8,265 nucleotides of DNA from the NCBI GenBank assembly GCA_937991555.1, contig CALKHU010000132.1, forward strand, positions 1 to 8,265, read 5' to 3'. The DNA comes from an uncultured Caulobacter sp. Its GTDB lineage: Bacteria > Pseudomonadota > Alphaproteobacteria > Caulobacterales > Caulobacteraceae. This document shows positions 5,905 through 8,265 of this stretch, piece by piece. The notes under the pieces are model-generated. The model ran no database searches. It saw nothing but the letters and a program-made list of their open reading frames with translations, and had not been told where the DNA came from. The position numbers and the translations under genes were made by a program. How positions within the stretch are numbered: the first letter of the stretch is position 1; each line of letters begins with the position of its first letter.

Positions 5905-8058
5905 ATGTTTCCCTGCACGTCCCGCCGCGCCGCGCTGTCCGCCGGCGCCGCTCTTTTCGTCCTGTCCGCCGCCACCGCCGCGTCGGCCCAGTCTCCGACC
6001 GACCTTCCGCCCGTCCAGGCTGACGCCGCCCCGGCGTCCGAGGCGACGCCCGGGCCCGGCGCCCCGGCCCGCACGGTGAGCGGCGAGGTCCTGTCCCGCC
6101 GCAAGGCCGCCGGCGACGACGCCGTCTCGATGCTGGTCGGCGAGCCCGGCGTCGCCGTCCAGTCGGGCGGCGGCACGACGGCGCTGCCCTCGGTCCGCGG
6201 CATGACCGACGACCGCATGCTGGTCACCGTCGACGGGGCCGAGACGACCGCCTTCTGTCCGAACCACATGAACCCGCCCGGGTCCTACGTGCTGGCGTCG
6301 GCCGTGGAGTCGATCTCGCTGTCGCCGACCCTGTCGCCGGTTAGCGCCGGCGGCGACAACATCGGCGGCGTCATCGCCATCGTCACCCGCGGCCCGGTGT
6401 TCGCGACCGACGGCGAGACTCTCCGCACCGAGGGACAGGCCAGCCTCAACTACCGCAGTGTGTCTGACGGGGGTTCCGCCTCGCTGCGCGCGACGGCGGC
6501 GGGCGAGCGCTACAGCCTGGGGCTCGAGGGGTCCTGGGCGCGCGGCGAGAACTACCGGTCCGGCTACGGCCGCGACGTGCTGTCGACCGAGTACGAGACC
6601 TATGACCTTGCCGCGACCCTCGCCGCCCGCACCGCCCAGGGCGTCGTCAGCCTGCGCGCCGGGCGGCAGTTCACGCCCTACCAGGGCTTTCCCAACCAGC
6701 GCATGGACATGACGGAGAACGCCAGCCGCTTCGCCGATCTCCGCTACGACGGCGCCTACAGCTGGGGCGACGTCAGCGCGCGTGCGTCCTGGCGGGACGT
6801 CGAGCACGAGATGAACTTCCTGTCCGACAAGGGCGGCGACATGCCGATGCTCAGCCATGGCGTCGACCTGGGCCTCGCCGTGGCGGTGACCATCCCGGCG
6901 CGCGGCGGCGTGTTCGGCGTCGGGCTGGACGTCCGGCGCACCGACCTCGACGACTGGTGGCCACCCGTGGCCGGCAGCATGATGATGGGGCCGGACCGCT
7001 ACCTGAACATCAACAACGGGCGGCGCGACCGCACCGGCCTGTGGGCCGAATGGGCCGGCCCGGTGGCCCCGGACTGGTCCGTCGTCGCGGGTGTTCGCCT
7101 CGAACAGGTCGAGACCGACGCCGGCGACGTCCAGCCCTACAGCTGGACCGGCATGATGAACGCGGCCGACGCCGCCGCCGCGACGGCCTTCAACGCCCGC
7201 GACCGCCACAGGACCGACGAGGTCGCGGACGTCACGCTGCTGGCCCGCTGGTCGCCGTCGGAGGGGACCTCGCTCGAGGTCGGCTACGCCCGCAAGACCC
7301 GCGTCCCGAACCTCTACGAGCGCTACGCCTGGGGCATGGGGCAGATGTCGATGGCGATGACCTCGCTGGCGGGCGACGCCAACGCCTATGTCGGCGACAT
7401 CGACCTGCGGCCCGAGACGGCGAACAACTTAGGCGCTACCCTGCGCCTTGCTTCGCCGGCGGCCAACCGCGCTCTGACCGTCAGCCTCTACCACGCCGAG
7501 ATCGAGGACTATGTCGACGCCGACCCGATCGGGACCTTCGGTCCGGGCGCCAGCTTCGTTCGCCTGCGGTTCGCCAACCACGACGCCTGGATGCAGGGGC
7601 TGGAGGTCAGCGGCCGCACCGACCTGTGGACGATCGGCGGCTTCGCGCCGGCGTCGGCGAGCGCGTCGGCGTCGTGGGTCCGGGGGGAGAACCGCGACAG
7701 CGGCGACGCCCTCTACCACATGGCTCCGCTGACCGCCCGGTTCACGCTCGAGCAGCCGCTCGGGACCTGGACGGCGGTCGCGGAGCTGGAGCTGGTCGGC
7801 GAGAAGGACCGCGTCAGCGCCACGCGCAACGAGCCGGTCACCGACGGCTACGCCCTGCTGCATCTGAGGACGGTGTGGAAGCCCACCGACACGCTGCGCG
7901 TCGATCTCAGCGTGGAGAACGTCTTCGACGAGGGCTACGACCTGCCGCTCGGGGGCGTCTCGTTCGGCGACTTCAAGGCCGGCGGCATGGTCCCGCCGAT
8001 CGACGCCCTGCCGGGACCCGGCCGGTCGGTCAACGTCGGCCTCAGCCTGTCGTTCTGA
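5905..8058 (+). CDS. TonB-dependent outer-membrane receptor, OprC-like (copper)
   Basis: The protein is 717 residues. The ATG has a good ribosome site (GAAGGA, nine bases upstream). It has a signal peptide of about 28 residues (cleavage after ASA), a plug domain of about 55-165 (LPSVRGMTDDRMLVTVDG; GGDNIGGVIAIVTRG), and a beta-barrel ending in a C-terminal Phe (VGLSLSF), the outer-membrane insertion signal. In the plug, FCPNHMNPPGSY contains C118-x-x-x-M122; in the barrel, VEHEMNF contains H301-x-M303. Pseudomonas aeruginosa OprC binds copper through a CxxxM motif in the plug and an HxM motif in the barrel, about 180 residues apart; here the gap is 183. The CxxxM-x-PP-x-SY context also resembles OprC. 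Further Met-rich stretches lie at 313-317, 359-361 and 478-485. The likely role is TonB-driven copper uptake. No clear TonB box is visible after the signal peptide. A TonB-like gene follows two bases after the stop. Confidence 0.92.
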   Translation: MFPCTSRRAALSAGAALFVLSAATAASAQSPTDLPPVQADAAPASEATPGPGAPARTVSGEVLSRRKAAGDDAVSMLVGEPGVAVQSGGGTTALPSVRGMTDDRMLVTVDGAETTAFCPNHMNPPGSYVLASAVESISLSPTLSPVSAGGDNIGGVIAIVTRGPVFATDGETLRTEGQASLNYRSVSDGGSASLRATAAGERYSLGLEGSWARGENYRSGYGRDVLSTEYETYDLAATLAARTAQGVVSLRAGRQFTPYQGFPNQRMDMTENASRFADLRYDGAYSWGDVSARASWRDVEHEMNFLSDKGGDMPMLSHGVDLGLAVAVTIPARGGVFGVGLDVRRTDLDDWWPPVAGSMMMGPDRYLNINNGRRDRTGLWAEWAGPVAPDWSVVAGVRLEQVETDAGDVQPYSWTGMMNAADAAAATAFNARDRHRTDEVADVTLLARWSPSEGTSLEVGYARKTRVPNLYERYAWGMGQMSMAMTSLAGDANAYVGDIDLRPETANNLGATLRLASPAANRALTVSLYHAEIEDYVDADPIGTFGPGASFVRLRFANHDAWMQGLEVSGRTDLWTIGGFAPASASASASWVRGENRDSGDALYHMAPLTARFTLEQPLGTWTAVAELELVGEKDRVSATRNEPVTDGYALLHLRTVWKPTDTLRVDLSVENVFDEGYDLPLGGVSFGDFKAGGMVPPIDALPGPGRSVNVGLSLSF

Positions 8059-8060
8059 CC

Positions 8061-8265
8061 ATGGCCACGCCGACCGGCGCACGGCTGGCGGCGGCGGCGG
8101 TCTCGATCGTCCTGCACGGGGCGGTCGCGACCGTCGTGCTGCACGCGGCCGATCCGGGGCCGCCGCCGCCGCCGCCGCCGTCGATCGACGGCTGGCTGGC
8201 GCCGGCTCCGCCCGTGCGCGCCGCATCCGTCCGTCCCCGGACGACAGGCGCCGTGCGTCAGGCGG
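8061..8265 (+). CDS. TonB-like energy transducer (5' part; runs off the right edge)
   Basis: Sixty-eight codons are visible from the ATG at 8061, two bases after the receptor stop. No ribosome site is seen, so translation is probably coupled to the receptor. The N-terminus is a single membrane helix (about 9-29) containing S15-x-x-x-H19 in VSIVLHGAV, which aligns with Ser16/His20 of E. coli TonB (LSVCIHGAV), the residues that contact ExbB/ExbD. After it comes a proline-rich periplasmic stretch (seven Pro in a row at 34-40, then APAPPV), as in TonB. The C-terminal domain that contacts the receptor's TonB box lies outside the window. The adjacent receptor makes a dedicated TonB partner likely. 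No exbB or exbD is seen here. Confidence 0.8.
   Translation, partial: MATPTGARLAAAAVSIVLHGAVATVVLHAADPGPPPPPPPSIDGWLAPAPPVRAASVRPRTTGAVRQA

Noticed and set aside
5815..7209. Minus-strand open frame of 464 codons opposite the receptor gene
   Set aside because: The receptor frame has a signal peptide, plug, barrel and copper motifs; the antisense frame has none and is compositionally a shadow.
8160..8180. CCG repeated seven times, and similar Pro-coding runs at 225-266
   Set aside because: These encode proline-rich linkers in TonB-like and VWA proteins; they are not CRISPR or mobile repeats. Length variation by slippage is possible but not shown.

Overview
The window is very GC-rich and densely coding. 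Its secreted and outer-membrane proteins, the GANTC sites (CcrM methylation motif) and a TTAACCAT-type CtrA half-site point to an alphaproteobacterium, most likely of the Caulobacteraceae (Brevundimonas, Caulobacter or Phenylobacterium type). The placement rests on these motifs and general protein style. No rRNA, tRNA, CRISPR array, insertion sequence or phage gene is visible. Nearly every gene product carries an export or membrane signal, so this is a cell-envelope neighbourhood.

Left part (1-767). A minus-strand gene for a secreted von Willebrand factor A protein of the YfbK type runs off the left edge. Between it and the next gene lies a 267-base divergent intergenic region. It holds an imperfect direct repeat, a candidate CtrA half-site and two GANTC sites that coincide with the best core promoter for the rightward operon.

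Centre-left (768-3725). Two plus-strand genes overlap by four bases (ATGA). The first encodes a lipoprotein with a peptidoglycan-binding-like segment and Sel1 repeats. The second encodes a secreted right-handed beta-helix protein. A strong intrinsic terminator follows. I recognise the folds, but I know of no described function for the pair. This is the least explained part of the window.

Centre (3730-5280). A minus-strand gene converges on that terminator. It encodes an exported amidase-signature-family enzyme with an intact Lys/Ser/Ser triad, of the same general type as secreted peptide amidases.

Right part (5415-8265). A plus-strand cluster encodes a small DUF2946-like membrane protein, a TonB-dependent receptor and the start of a TonB-like energy transducer that runs off the right edge. 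The receptor has the CxxxM and HxM copper-ligand motifs of Pseudomonas OprC at nearly the same spacing. The TonB-like protein has the SxxxH motif in its membrane helix. Together they look like a self-contained copper-import or copper-handling module: receptor, dedicated energiser and a small cysteine-containing membrane accessory.
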